DNA of 64,000 nt from contig CABMIB010000114.1 in assembly GCA_902386135.1 (NCBI GenBank), forward strand, positions 31,441 to 95,440. Direction: 5' to 3'. This document shows, piece after piece, positions 1 through 8,644 of the stretch. Within the stretch, counting starts at the first letter, position 1; every line of letters starts with the position of its first letter. A program made the position numbers and the translations under genes. Origin of the DNA: an uncultured archaeon. Lineage in GTDB: Archaea; Halobacteriota; Methanosarcinia; Methanosarcinales; Methanoperedenaceae. The notes under the pieces were generated by a model, which ran no database searches, was not told the origin of the DNA, and saw nothing but the letters and a program-made list of their open reading frames with translations.

Positions 1-9
1 TTTTTATCA

Positions 10-636
10 TTATGCATCAATAAGCTCTATTTTTATTTCTTCATTTATCGTTATGAGTGCAGCCTGCCCTTTTGACGCGACACCGAGATTCACAACGAGC
101 GTGCCGTTTACTTTTACCGAACCCCGCGCCTCGTGTATATGTCCGCATACGATGAGGTCAAATCGTCCAAGATATCGGGCCAATGCTTCGCTTCCCGCGT
201 TCCCGCGCGGCACTTTATCCAGTGTATTTCGCGGCGGGGCATGGGAGAGCAGGATGATCCTGCCTTTTAAGTTTGCCAGTAATGTACCGATGTACTCACC
301 GATCTTCTTTTCCGAAAGCTCAAATGGCGTATTGAACGGGGTTGGGTTTGAGCCCCCAAGACCTACAAAGGTCAGGTCATTGAGAGTATAAGATGAATTA
401 TGAAGGCTTATGGCGTTCTCATCCAGCATCTTGAGGAGCGAGGGGTTATCGCAATTGCCCGGCACTGCAAGTACGGGTTCCCTGAACATCCCCAGCAGAT
501 CAAGCGCACGTTCATCAGGTCCGAAGTTCGTTATATCGCCTGCTATCAGTACGGCATCAATATCCCCAGCTTTGTCCAGGAGGGCTTCGATGTGGGAGTA
601 ATCGCCGTGAAGGTCTGATAGTGCTAGCAATCTCAT
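10..636 (-). CDS. Metallophosphoesterase, YfcE/Icc-like
   Basis: A 208-residue calcineurin-like phosphoesterase, probably cytoplasmic because no signal peptide or membrane segment is seen. The binuclear metal-site motifs appear in the family order: SDLHGD near residue 7, AGDI near 32, PGNCDN near 59, LSHAPP near 130 and CGHIHEARG near 164. Length fits the small archaeal single-domain phosphoesterases. The substrate cannot be read from sequence; phosphodiesters or nucleotides are usual. Translation starts at ATG 636 and ends with TAA beside the window edge. It is transcribed in the same direction as the YkgJ/regulator pair upstream, 57 bases away, so co-transcription is possible. Family call is firm, biological role unknown. 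Confidence 0.9.
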   Translation of the reverse strand: MRLLALSDLHGDYSHIEALLDKAGDIDAVLIAGDITNFGPDERALDLLGMFREPVLAVPGNCDNPSLLKMLDENAISLHNSSYTLNDLTFVGLGGSNPTPFNTPFELSEKKIGEYIGTLLANLKGRIILLSHAPPRNTLDKVPRGNAGSEALARYLGRFDLIVCGHIHEARGSVKVNGTLVVNLGVASKGQAALITINEEIKIELIDA

Positions 637-692
637 AGAACTTAGTAATAGTTTATCGTTTATATTTGTAATGTTGTGAATCTATTAACTTC

Positions 693-1298
693 TTATCTAT
701 ATTGAATATTAGGGCTATAAATCCAGTGCTCCCCCTCGCTATCATGTACACATATGTTCCCCATGCCTCCCGGTTTGAACCCCCTGAATCTCTCAAGAAG
801 CAAAATCGATTCTTTAATTTCAGTGATGTAACGTTCTTTTAATAATGCTGCAATCTTTTTGCTATCTTCATCACTAATTTCTTCTCCAAGCCCGGCGCAT
901 TCAGAAACCATCAGGTGCCCTTCCTGCAAATAAAAAGGATAGGTTTTGCAGATACGCGGTCTGCACTCATACGCCTGGCACAGGCCATTCTTTAGAAAAA
1001 CGCAGTCTCCTTCTCTTCTCAGAACCCATTCAAAGGTATGGATATTCCCCTCCGAATCGGTATCCTCCGAAGGTGTCGGGGTTGCTATTCCCTCCTTATA
1101 CAGTCCTGTTTTTTCGCATATGCGTCTTATTTCGCGGGGAAATACGGATACCGTGTTATCCCCGTATTCAGCTTTGCAGCACTGCGCGCATTTTTTGCAT
1201 TTAAAACCCGCAGCTTTTATGTCATCTGCAAGCTGCTTTTCATCTATCCTTGCAGCATCTTCAAGGGTTTTTTCCAGATAAGCGATCCTCTGCCTCAT
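693..1298 (-). CDS. YkgJ/CxxCxxCC-type zinc- or iron-sulfur-binding protein
   Basis: About 201 residues. After a helical N-terminus comes the Cys cluster CKKCAQCCK (near residues 36-44), followed by further Cys in CVFLKNGLCQAYECRPRICKTYP (three short Cys motifs near 125-147). This spacing is the hallmark of the YkgJ/UPF0153 family, thought to bind a metal or Fe-S cluster; its reaction is unknown. An in-frame GTG at 1304 overlaps the TAG stop of the upstream regulator gene as TAGTG. The ATG at 1298 is preferred because the GTGAT before it can act as ribosome-binding site. The arrangement implies translational coupling to the regulator. Family membership is well supported; function is not. Confidence 0.8.
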   Translation of the reverse strand: MRQRIAYLEKTLEDAARIDEKQLADDIKAAGFKCKKCAQCCKAEYGDNTVSVFPREIRRICEKTGLYKEGIATPTPSEDTDSEGNIHTFEWVLRREGDCVFLKNGLCQAYECRPRICKTYPFYLQEGHLMVSECAGLGEEISDEDSKKIAALLKERYITEIKESILLLERFRGFKPGGMGNICVHDSEGEHWIYSPNIQYR

Positions 1299-1303
1299 TA
1301 TCA

Positions 1304-1822
1304 CTAACTCATTTTCTTTGCTGCAAGTTCGATCGCCTCAATGAGGCTGTCCCTCGGCATGATCGTTGCAACAGGGATGCGCAGCACCTTCTCGACAGTT
1401 GTGCTCACAATGGGCGCGCAGACCACAGCTTTTGCCCCGTCCCTTTCAGCTTTGATAGCGGCGATGATAGCTTCTTCCATTGATGTGGCTGAGTATTCCC
1501 TGATCGTCAGAAGGTGCCCCCCTACTTTCAGCTTTTTCTCAGTTATGTAATCCAGAACAGGACGCGCCGCGATGACCGCGATAAAATCATTTTTCTCTGT
1601 CCCTTCCATTTTTCGGAGCATCTTCACTATCTGCCGCAGGGTTTTGATATTGGGCTCACGGTGCCCTGATAGTAATTTGTATATGGTGCTTGGCGGTATG
1701 CCGGAGCGTTCGCTGAATTCCGCCGCCGATATGCGAAGTTCTTCCTTGATTATCCTTCCGAACTCCTTGATGAATGCCTCGTCCGATTCTGCCGCCGCCT
1801 TTATTAGATCATCTGCTGTCAT
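1304..1822 (-). CDS. HTH transcriptional regulator with C-terminal sensing-like domain
   Basis: A 172-residue protein. Residues about 28-70 form an XRE/Cro-type helix-turn-helix (SAAEFSERSGIPPSTIYKLL and the following recognition region). Residues about 80-170 form an alpha/beta domain with alternating hydrophobic strands (DFIAVIAARPVLDYI, GAKAVVCAPIVSTTVE), somewhat like the PrpR N-terminal or related ligand domains; that match is inference. It probably represses or activates nearby genes in response to a small molecule. It is the first gene of a minus-strand pair with the YkgJ-like gene. It also diverges from the ABC importer operon starting at 1954, which makes that operon a natural target. 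It ends in TAG. Confidence 0.72.
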   Translation of the reverse strand: MTADDLIKAAAESDEAFIKEFGRIIKEELRISAAEFSERSGIPPSTIYKLLSGHREPNIKTLRQIVKMLRKMEGTEKNDFIAVIAARPVLDYITEKKLKVGGHLLTIREYSATSMEEAIIAAIKAERDGAKAVVCAPIVSTTVEKVLRIPVATIMPRDSLIEAIELAAKKMS

Positions 1823-1895
1823 GATTACCTCTTATCACGATCGTATATATTTTACTGATTATTAATACATTTGGGTTATTCCGCGTACCAATCAG

Positions 1896-1909
1896 GAAAA
1901 GTTAAATAA
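1896..1909 (+). promoter_or_regulatory. Likely BRE/TATA promoter of the ABC importer operon
   Basis: GAAAAGTTAAATAAG combines an A-rich BRE-like stretch with a TTAAATAA TATA-like core. A start about 25 bases downstream would fall near 1933, leaving a leader of about 20 bases that carries the ribosome-binding site AGAGGGA (1943-1949) before ATG 1954. This is a sequence-pattern call only. Confidence 0.45.
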
Positions 1910-1953
1910 GGCATAATCGAGATGATAATAATTAATTATTACAGAGGGAAACC

Positions 1954-3054
1954 ATGAGAAACTCATTGAAGATATTGTTCGCTGCCGGTCTGATCATACT
2001 TGTAGCAGGATGCCTTGAAAGTAACAAAGCCCTAGAAACCGCTGTGCCTGTCAATCTTGTAAAGATGAGCGGGCAGGATATGGTGCAGAGGCTCGCCACA
2101 GGCGAAATAGCAGGGTTCATAATGTGGGAACCCTACCCGTCAATAGCTATTACCAGCGGGTACGGGAAACCCCTGTCGTACTCAGGCAACATATGGAAAG
2201 GGCATCCCTGCTGTGTTGTTGCATACAATTACAACTGGCATAAGAACACAAATAATTCCGATGAGATACTCAAACGCATGGCTCTTATTCAGCTCAGGTC
2301 AGTGGATTATATCAATAATGCAAAGAGTCCGGGTTCGCCAGACCATGAAGAATTGATCAACTATACAATGGATTTCGGAGGTCTCACTGACCGGAATGCG
2401 GCCAATATGAGCCTTTCCGATGTCGAGTTCGTATATGCCACTGATGTCCCGGGAGCAACGACTTTTATCAAAAAGATACAGGACTTCGGCATCTTTGACC
2501 CTGCGAAGTGGAACCAGTCAGGGTATAAGAACGCGTCCGATTATGCGAACTCGCTGATAACCAACCAGTATGTCGAATGGGCTGTGCAGAACAAAGATGC
2601 CAACCTCAGCAGCCTGTCGCTGAAAAAGCCTGTAACCGTGCGCTATGGCTACCTTATCAATGATATACACGAACTGCCATTCTATGTGGCCTGGCAAAAA
2701 GGCTGGTATAAGGATGTCGGGATAAATATCACCCTGGCAGAAGGAGCCCCGTTCCAGAACGGCGCATTCGAGATGCAGAAAGGCTTCAAAGCCGGCACGG
2801 TGGATGTGGGAAGCCTGGGCATTCCCCCGGTTATCATCCACAGGATAAACAGCAACGATTTCACGATAGATGATGCGCGTGTAGGTGTCATAGCGGGCAT
2901 GAACGATGAAGGCTCTGTGATAGTGGTAGCCAGGAACATCACCTCGCTGAAAGACCTCAGAGGAAAGACCGTGGGATATCCCGGACAGGGAACGATCCAG
3001 CACGTTCTTTTCCTGATGGCGGCTGATAAGGAAGGTGTCAAGGTCGTTACTTAA
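1954..3054 (+). CDS. NMT1/SsuA-like ABC substrate-binding lipoprotein with permuted lobes
   Basis: A 366-residue extracellular binding protein of the nitrate/sulfonate/taurine type. It has a signal peptide and lipobox LVAGC with the lipidated Cys at residue 20. The usual order is N-lobe, then C-lobe. Here the segment right after the lipobox (residues about 33-215, with VKMSGQDMVQRLATGEIAGF and the WEPYPS motif) is the C-lobe. The segment typical of a mature N-terminus (VRYGYLINDIHELPFYVAWQ) follows at about 230-366, ending just after the hinge-type sequence GKTVGYPGQGTIQHV. The protein is therefore circularly permuted, or is a recombination product lacking its outer halves. Its TAA overlaps the permease ATG by one base (TAATG), so the gene end fits a working operon. 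The ligand cannot be told from sequence. Confidence 0.8.
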   Translation: MRNSLKILFAAGLIILVAGCLESNKALETAVPVNLVKMSGQDMVQRLATGEIAGFIMWEPYPSIAITSGYGKPLSYSGNIWKGHPCCVVAYNYNWHKNTNNSDEILKRMALIQLRSVDYINNAKSPGSPDHEELINYTMDFGGLTDRNAANMSLSDVEFVYATDVPGATTFIKKIQDFGIFDPAKWNQSGYKNASDYANSLITNQYVEWAVQNKDANLSSLSLKKPVTVRYGYLINDIHELPFYVAWQKGWYKDVGINITLAEGAPFQNGAFEMQKGFKAGTVDVGSLGIPPVIIHRINSNDFTIDDARVGVIAGMNDEGSVIVVARNITSLKDLRGKTVGYPGQGTIQHVLFLMAADKEGVKVVT

Positions 3055-3860
3055 TGAAAAATGAATCCGGAAGAAGAGGATTGATAATAAATATCCTCTC
3101 CCTTTTCTTTTTTGTGCTATTATGGCATGCCCTGGTAACGCTTGCACGGGATAACGTTTTCAACATTCCTTTTATGCGCCTGAGGGATATCCCCACGCCG
3201 CCTGAAACATGGTACGCGTTTACGCGTTCACTGTTCATGCAGTCTCACGGTCCTGTTATCACGTACGGGATAGCAGATCACGTGAAAGCAAGCCTGATGC
3301 GCGTCATCCAGGGAGGCATCATCGCATTTATCATCGCTATCCCGGTAGGCATAGGGATAGGATATTCGAAACTTATACGGGATATTCTTAATCCGCTCGT
3401 TGAAATAATAAGGAACATGCCGCCGATGGCATGGATACCGCTGGCCATATTCATCCTTGTCAGCGGAGGTTCGATCTTCATCGTGTTCATCGGCATGGTC
3501 TTCCCCATCATCCTGAACACGATACATGGTGTAAAATCAACGGATGCAAGGCTGATAGATGCCGCAAAGACACTTGGGGCATCCGGGTCTGACATAGTGA
3601 CAAAGGTGATCATCCCCTCTGCTCTCCCGTCCATAATCGCCGGCTTGCGTATCGGGCTTGGGGTCGGCTGGATGGCTATCGTTGCGGCTGAGATGGTCAT
3701 CCGGAGCCCTGTGGGTCTTGGTTACTTTATCTGGAACATGGGCGACCTCGGGCGCTATGCCGAAATGGTGGCAGGCATGATAGTTATAGGCATCATCGGG
3801 TACATAATGAATATCAGCATACTTCTTCTGCAAAAGAGGTTCATAAAATGGGCAGGTTAG
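3054..3860 (+). CDS. ABC transporter permease, SsuC/TauC type
   Basis: A 268-residue inner membrane permease with about six hydrophobic segments: one near residues 10-30, the others between about 80 and 260. The ATPase-contacting EAA-type loop is visible around residues 160-180 ([20 protein letters not shown]), with the conserved Ala, Gly and a following Pro. It would pass the substrate delivered by the lipoprotein encoded just upstream. The start ATG overlaps the stop of that gene and its own 3' end overlaps the ATPase gene by 13 bases, a tightly coupled operon. Full length for the family. The substrate class (nitrate, sulfonate, taurine, thiamine precursor) is undetermined. Confidence 0.9.
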   Translation: MKNESGRRGLIINILSLFFFVLLWHALVTLARDNVFNIPFMRLRDIPTPPETWYAFTRSLFMQSHGPVITYGIADHVKASLMRVIQGGIIAFIIAIPVGIGIGYSKLIRDILNPLVEIIRNMPPMAWIPLAIFILVSGGSIFIVFIGMVFPIILNTIHGVKSTDARLIDAAKTLGASGSDIVTKVIIPSALPSIIAGLRIGLGVGWMAIVAAEMVIRSPVGLGYFIWNMGDLGRYAEMVAGMIVIGIIGYIMNISILLLQKRFIKWAG

Positions 3861-4606
3861 TCTTACAGGGCGTATCCAGGAGATTCAATGATTTTCTTGC
3901 CATCTCGGATGTGAACCTCGAAGTCGGGGACGGTGAGTTCGTATGCCTTCTCGGTCCGAGCGGATGCGGGAAAACCACGCTTCTACGCCTCGTTGCAGGG
4001 CTTGAGACGCCGACTGAGGGCGAGCTTTTCCTTGACGGGAAAAAAATAGAAGGCGTAAACGAGGAATGCGGTTTCGTGTTCCAGGAATATGTACTGTTCC
4101 CGTGGAGGACCGTAAGAGGCAATATCGAGTTCGGGCCAGAAGTAAAAAAGATGCCAAAAGAGGAGCGTGAGAGGATTTCACGGCACTATATCGAGCTCGT
4201 GGGATTGAAAGGGTTTGAGAACCACTACCCCCACGAGCTGTCCGGCGGGATGAAGCAGAGGGTCGGGATCGCGAGGGCGTATGCAAACAACCCGAAGCTT
4301 TTGTTGATGGATGAGCCCTTCGGCGCACTGGACGCCCAGACGAGGAATCTCATGCAGGCTGAACTCCTGAGGATATGGGAGAAAGAGCATATAAGCGCCC
4401 TGTTCGTCACCCATAGCGTGGATGAGGCGGTCTATCTTGCAGACTGGGTCGCCGTGATGTCAGCCCGCCCGGGCACGGTAAAGGAGATCTTTAAGAATAA
4501 CCTTCCCCGCCCCAGGGTGAGGACAAGCCTTGAAGCCAATGCCCTGCGCGATGCGATACTCAGGTCGCTTGGCGCGGAGATTAAAAGGGCGGCAGGGGTT
4601 TATTAA
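3848..4606 (+). CDS. ABC transporter ATP-binding protein, SsuB/TauB type
   Basis: A 252-residue ATPase that powers the importer. Walker A is GPSGCGKTT near residue 37. The signature [14 protein letters not shown] lies near 130, Walker [13 protein letters not shown] near 154, and the switch His in [14 protein letters not shown] near 190. The motif set and length match the nitrate/sulfonate/taurine subfamily. Translation starts at ATG 3848 inside the 3' end of the permease gene. It is the last gene of the three-gene operon; the 3' flank holds the palindromic CACAGAG repeat. No defects are seen, so at least the ATPase and permease look functional even though the binding protein is unusual. Confidence 0.93.
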   Translation: MGRLVLQGVSRRFNDFLAISDVNLEVGDGEFVCLLGPSGCGKTTLLRLVAGLETPTEGELFLDGKKIEGVNEECGFVFQEYVLFPWRTVRGNIEFGPEVKKMPKEERERISRHYIELVGLKGFENHYPHELSGGMKQRVGIARAYANNPKLLLMDEPFGALDAQTRNLMQAELLRIWEKEHISALFVTHSVDEAVYLADWVAVMSARPGTVKEIFKNNLPRPRVRTSLEANALRDAILRSLGAEIKRAAGVY

Positions 4607-4626
4607 AGTGGCCAAAACAAGAGAAT

Positions 4627-4698
4627 AAACCACAGAGTACACAGAGGGCACAGAGAGTTGTAGTTTTCGCTCTGTGTCCTCTGTGCCCTCTGTGGTTT
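4627..4698. repeat. Palindromic CACAGAG-type intergenic repeat
   Basis: An imperfect inverted repeat. The left arm carries three tandem 9-base units ending in CACAGAG (ACCACAGAG, TACACAGAG, GGCACAGAG). The right arm carries the reverse complements (CTCTGTGTC, CTCTGTGCC, CTCTGTGGT). A short TTGTAGTTTTCG loop separates them. It would form a long hairpin in RNA or DNA. A related copy lies at 13188-13368 and a fragment (ACCACAGAG) at about 39790. The rest of the 4607-4915 gap also contains two CCTGTAAATCCTGTCC-type direct units near 4768-4785 and no gene. Confidence 0.85.
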
Positions 4699-4915
4699 AT
4701 AGAATATTGTCAGATGTTATGCGAGAAACTATAGATTTACAAGATGAGGATGCTGAGTTAATAATTTATCCTGTAAATCCTGTCCACACGGCGCCCCCCA
4801 TTGTAATTTCATAACATATAGGGATTTATAAGCCCTACCTTTACAAATTTTCCTAAATCTATGTGTTATAACTATAATAGGAAAGAATTCCAATCTTATA
4901 AAATGGGAGTAAAGA

Positions 4916-5728
4916 TTGTACAGGAAAATAATATCTGCCGTAGACGGCTCTTTCCATTCAGAGCTTGCAGCCCGCCATGCTGTGGCTATTGCCTCTTCCC
5001 TGGACAGCCAGTTCGTAGTGCTTGCTGTCGATACAGGGAAAGTGGAGAGCGAAAATTTATCCTACGCAGTAGAGCACCTGCGCCAGCATGCAGGTACTTA
5101 CGGCATACGGGCAAAGGGCATCATCAGAAAAGGGGACGTCGTCAAGACCATATTGGCTGTTATCAATGAAGAGCAACCAGATCTTTTAGTCCTGGCTACC
5201 CGCCACGGCGAACACAGGTTGTTTGTAAGCAGTATTACGCAAAAACTCATGCTCAAAGCACCCTGCGCCATGCTTGCAGTAAAACCGTCCGGAATAGCTA
5301 AGAAAGGGAGAAGCATGCTCCTGCCGTTAGCCCTCAGGGAACATGCCACGAGCGAGCTTTTAATGCTTACCTCAAGCCTCGCAAAATTCTACAGTTACAG
5401 AGTTGAGATACTGCATGTAATAGAATTCCCGCGCTGGTACGACCTTCCGTGGATAGACATTTACACAATGCGCCAGAAAGGCGAAGAAAATATGGCGCCT
5501 GTTGCAGATGCGTTGAAGGTGCTGGGGGTTGATGTAGAGGTACGGGTGGTGGTTGCAGAGAGCAGTATAAACGCCATACCCAAGGAAGCCGCAATAGGAA
5601 GGCACAGCATGGCTCTCATGGGAGCAAGCAGGCGGGGCATTTTAAAAGAAGTGGTTTACGGCAATCCGATAGAACGGATGCTATCAGGCATACTCTGCGA
5701 TGTTCTGATCTGGAGGCAGAAGCTGTGA
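4916..5728 (+). CDS. Universal stress protein with two UspA domains
   Basis: A 270-residue tandem UspA protein. The first domain begins YRKIISAVDGS and runs to about residue 130; the second starts near RSMLLPLALRE and ends with a MALMGASRRG segment followed by GNPIERM, resembling the ATP-binding G-2x-G-9x-G(S/T) region. Such proteins bind nucleotide and modulate stress or transport functions. The start is TTG at 4916, chosen because the family N-terminus begins there and GGGAG lies seven bases upstream. The last four bases overlap the start of the P-type ATPase gene (GTGA), so the two are translationally coupled, and the stress protein may regulate the pump (inference). Confidence 0.88.
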   Translation: MYRKIISAVDGSFHSELAARHAVAIASSLDSQFVVLAVDTGKVESENLSYAVEHLRQHAGTYGIRAKGIIRKGDVVKTILAVINEEQPDLLVLATRHGEHRLFVSSITQKLMLKAPCAMLAVKPSGIAKKGRSMLLPLALREHATSELLMLTSSLAKFYSYRVEILHVIEFPRWYDLPWIDIYTMRQKGEENMAPVADALKVLGVDVEVRVVVAESSINAIPKEAAIGRHSMALMGASRRGILKEVVYGNPIERMLSGILCDVLIWRQKL

Positions 5729-8364
5729 AGATACAGGCTTTGGCCAGGGAAGATGTGTTCAGGGAACTTGATACCACAGAGCAGGGTTTGACTGAAAAGG
5801 AAGCAAGGAAGCGTCTCTCGGATTTCGGGGAGAATATAATCACTGAGAGAAAAAGAGCTTCCAGGCTGATTCAATTCGCATCGCACCTTGCAGATTTGTT
5901 CGCGGTTTTACTGTGGATCGCCGGAGGGCTTGCGCTCCTTGCAGGCTGGCTTGGGAACGATACCAGCATGAGGAACCTGGCATATGCCTTATTCGCTGTG
6001 ATCTTCATAAACGCCCTGTTCACTTTTTTCCAGGAATACAGGGCGGAAAAAGCCTCCGAGGCTTTAAAAAAACTAATGCCCTACCAGGCAAGCGTGATCC
6101 GGGGCGGGGAAGAGATAATGATACCTGCAAGACAAATAGTGCCCGGGGATGTGATAATCGTACGGGATGGGGACCGTGTACCCGCTGATGCACGTATTAT
6201 CAAAGCAGTTGACTTTGCTATGGATAATTCACCTCTTACAGGAGAATCCGAACCGCAGATGAGGAAGGACGAACCTGAATCCGGGGATGTAGAACCTGCC
6301 AACCTCATTTATTCGGGAACCACCACAGTGAGAGGATACGGGATTGCGGTCGTTTTTGCAACCGGAATGGCAACAGAGTTCGGGAAGATAGCGCATCTTA
6401 CGCAGGAGATCGAGGAAGCCCCGACGCCGCTTCAGCGGGAGCTGACATTTGTCACACGTGTAATTACAATCATTTCAGTCGGGCTTGGCTTCATATTTTT
6501 CGCAATAGGAGAATCTATTGGCATAAGCCTGCAGGATAACTTCCTGTTCGCCATCGGCATCATAGTTGCGAACGTGCCTGAGGGATTGCTGCCTACCGTT
6601 ACCCTCTCCTTATCCCTTGCAAGCCAGAGGATGGCAAAAAGGAACGCGCTCATAAAAAAACTCGCCTCGGTAGAACCTCTCGGGAGTGCAAACGTGATAT
6701 GCACGGATAAAACCGGGACGATTACCGAGAACAGGATGACGCTTGAGTACATTTATATGCCGCATGAGAGCAGGGAAACCTCACAGGCAGAGCCGTGTGA
6801 ATTACTGTTAGCGGCGATATTATGCAATAATGCGAGAATAGAAGGTGAAAAGGTGATCGGTGAGCCTACCGAGGCTGCACTCCTTCAGGGGGCGTCATCC
6901 GTAATGGGCGAGGTACGCAGCGAGTGGGAACGTGTGGATGAGATAGCGTTCACTTCCGAGCGGAAAATGATGAGCACTGTGAACAGGAAAGAGAACAGGC
7001 TTGTCCTGTATTCCAAAGGTGCGCCTGAGACGATACTTGCGAAGTGCACGCACATAGCAACCGGAGAGGGGATACGGGAACTCACAGATGCTGATAAAGA
7101 GCGGATAGGAGCGCAGGTATCAGATTACGCGGGCAGGGGCATGCGGCTGATAGCCTTTGCGAAAAAAGATATTGAAGGGGGATACAAAAGGGAAAAACTC
7201 GAAGAGAACCTAGTGTTCCTGGGTATAGGGGCGCTTCGCGACCCGCCCAGAAAAGAGGTGCCGCTTGCTGTTGAGAAATGCAAAAAGGCCGGGATAAAAA
7301 TAATAATCATAACCGGGGATGAATCGCTCACGGCAAAAGCGGTAGCGAACGAGGTTGGAATCGCTAAAGAGCCCGTAATAATCACCGGCAGGGAACTTGA
7401 CAGGATGAGCAAAAGCGAACTTGAGAAGGCTCTCCAGGGTGATGTCCTGTTTGCAAGGGCCGCGCCTGCGAATAAACTTCGCATCGTGAGAACCTTAAAG
7501 GATATGGGCAGGGTAGTAGCAGTAACTGGCGACGGCGTCAATGACGCACCTGCGCTGAAAGAAGCCGATATCGGCGTGGCGATGGGAAAAACAGGTACTG
7601 ACGTTGCAAGGGAATCGGCGGATATGATACTGCTGGATGATAACTTCGCCACCATTGTGTCTGCGGTTGAAGAAGGAAGAGCGATGTTCGATAACATCCG
7701 GCGCTTCATAACATATATTTTCTCGCATCTTGTCCCTGAGATGGTTCCCTACCTGCTCTTCGTGCTTCTGCGAATACCCCTGGCTCTCAAGGTGCTCCAG
7801 ATACTGATAATCGATCTTGGCACCGACATGGCGCCTTCGATAGCGCTCGGGGCTGAAAAGCCCGAGCCTGACGTGATGAGCCGCCCTCCCAGGAAAAGAG
7901 GTGAGAGATTGCTTACATTACCGGTACTTTTGCGCTCATACCTTTTTCTTGGAGTCATCGAGGCTGCGGCTGCCATGAGCGGGTATTACTATGTGTTAAA
8001 AAGCGGCGGCTGGAGCTACGGGCTGAGCCTCTCCGATACCGACCCGCTTTATCTTAAAGCCACCACCATAACCCTTGCAGCCATAGTCGTAACACAGATA
8101 GCGAACGGCCTGACATGCCGCACTACAAGGGAATCACTGCTCAAAGCGGGCGTTTTTACAAACAAATACCTTCTTGCGGGTATAGCGATAGAAATTATCC
8201 TCATACTGCTTATAGTGTATACGCCGCAGCTACAGCGCATATTCGGCACGGCGCCTTTGAATCTGAACGAATGGCTATTCCTCCTGCCTTTTGCAGCGCT
8301 GCTGCTGTTTGCGGATGAGTTCAGGAAATGGGTGGCGAGGAGAAGATTAAGGTCGATGTCTTAA
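5725..8364 (+). CDS. P2-type cation-transporting ATPase (Ca2+ or Na+/K+-like)
   Basis: An 879-residue membrane pump. It has an N-terminal cation-ATPase domain, actuator motif DNSPLTGES near 172, M4 motif ANVPEGLLPTVT near 277, the phosphorylated Asp in CTDKTGT (Asp328), nucleotide-binding domain, hinge TGDGVNDAPALKEADIGVAMG near 595, and a C-terminal six-helix cation-ATPase domain with NGLTCRTTRES. The PEGLLPTVT form of M4 resembles the Na+/K+-ATPase branch (P2C) known from some archaea more than the PEGLPAVVT of Ca2+ pumps; ion specificity remains inference. The GTG start at 5725 overlaps the stop of the stress-protein gene. Full length, no lesions seen. Confidence 0.92.
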   Translation: MKIQALAREDVFRELDTTEQGLTEKEARKRLSDFGENIITERKRASRLIQFASHLADLFAVLLWIAGGLALLAGWLGNDTSMRNLAYALFAVIFINALFTFFQEYRAEKASEALKKLMPYQASVIRGGEEIMIPARQIVPGDVIIVRDGDRVPADARIIKAVDFAMDNSPLTGESEPQMRKDEPESGDVEPANLIYSGTTTVRGYGIAVVFATGMATEFGKIAHLTQEIEEAPTPLQRELTFVTRVITIISVGLGFIFFAIGESIGISLQDNFLFAIGIIVANVPEGLLPTVTLSLSLASQRMAKRNALIKKLASVEPLGSANVICTDKTGTITENRMTLEYIYMPHESRETSQAEPCELLLAAILCNNARIEGEKVIGEPTEAALLQGASSVMGEVRSEWERVDEIAFTSERKMMSTVNRKENRLVLYSKGAPETILAKCTHIATGEGIRELTDADKERIGAQVSDYAGRGMRLIAFAKKDIEGGYKREKLEENLVFLGIGALRDPPRKEVPLAVEKCKKAGIKIIIITGDESLTAKAVANEVGIAKEPVIITGRELDRMSKSELEKALQGDVLFARAAPANKLRIVRTLKDMGRVVAVTGDGVNDAPALKEADIGVAMGKTGTDVARESADMILLDDNFATIVSAVEEGRAMFDNIRRFITYIFSHLVPEMVPYLLFVLLRIPLALKVLQILIIDLGTDMAPSIALGAEKPEPDVMSRPPRKRGERLLTLPVLLRSYLFLGVIEAAAAMSGYYYVLKSGGWSYGLSLSDTDPLYLKATTITLAAIVVTQIANGLTCRTTRESLLKAGVFTNKYLLAGIAIEIILILLIVYTPQLQRIFGTAPLNLNEWLFLLPFAALLLFADEFRKWVARRRLRSMS

Positions 8365-8644
8365 GCTTATAATAAAACTCCTCTTTCCATGAATTGCTGA
8401 CTAAATATTATTATAAAAATTATATATACACAGTGAATGAGCCGTCATGTTAATATACAGCTTTGTATCATTGATGAAATAATAACATACTGTGAGTGTA
8501 AATTCAACCAATAAAATCGGGGTTCAGCAAAAGATGTACAGACAAGAATCTATGTTTGTTATACAGCCAGAATGTGAGACGCCCAAACCATATTAAGATG
8601 CGAATAAGCCAGGTAAATTGCCACTATTTGACGTGGTGGGAAAA

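Noticed and set aside
7125..7709. Long antisense open frame over the P-type ATPase
   Set aside because: It mirrors the codon pattern of the pump gene, has no ribosome-binding site or family features and is a shadow frame.
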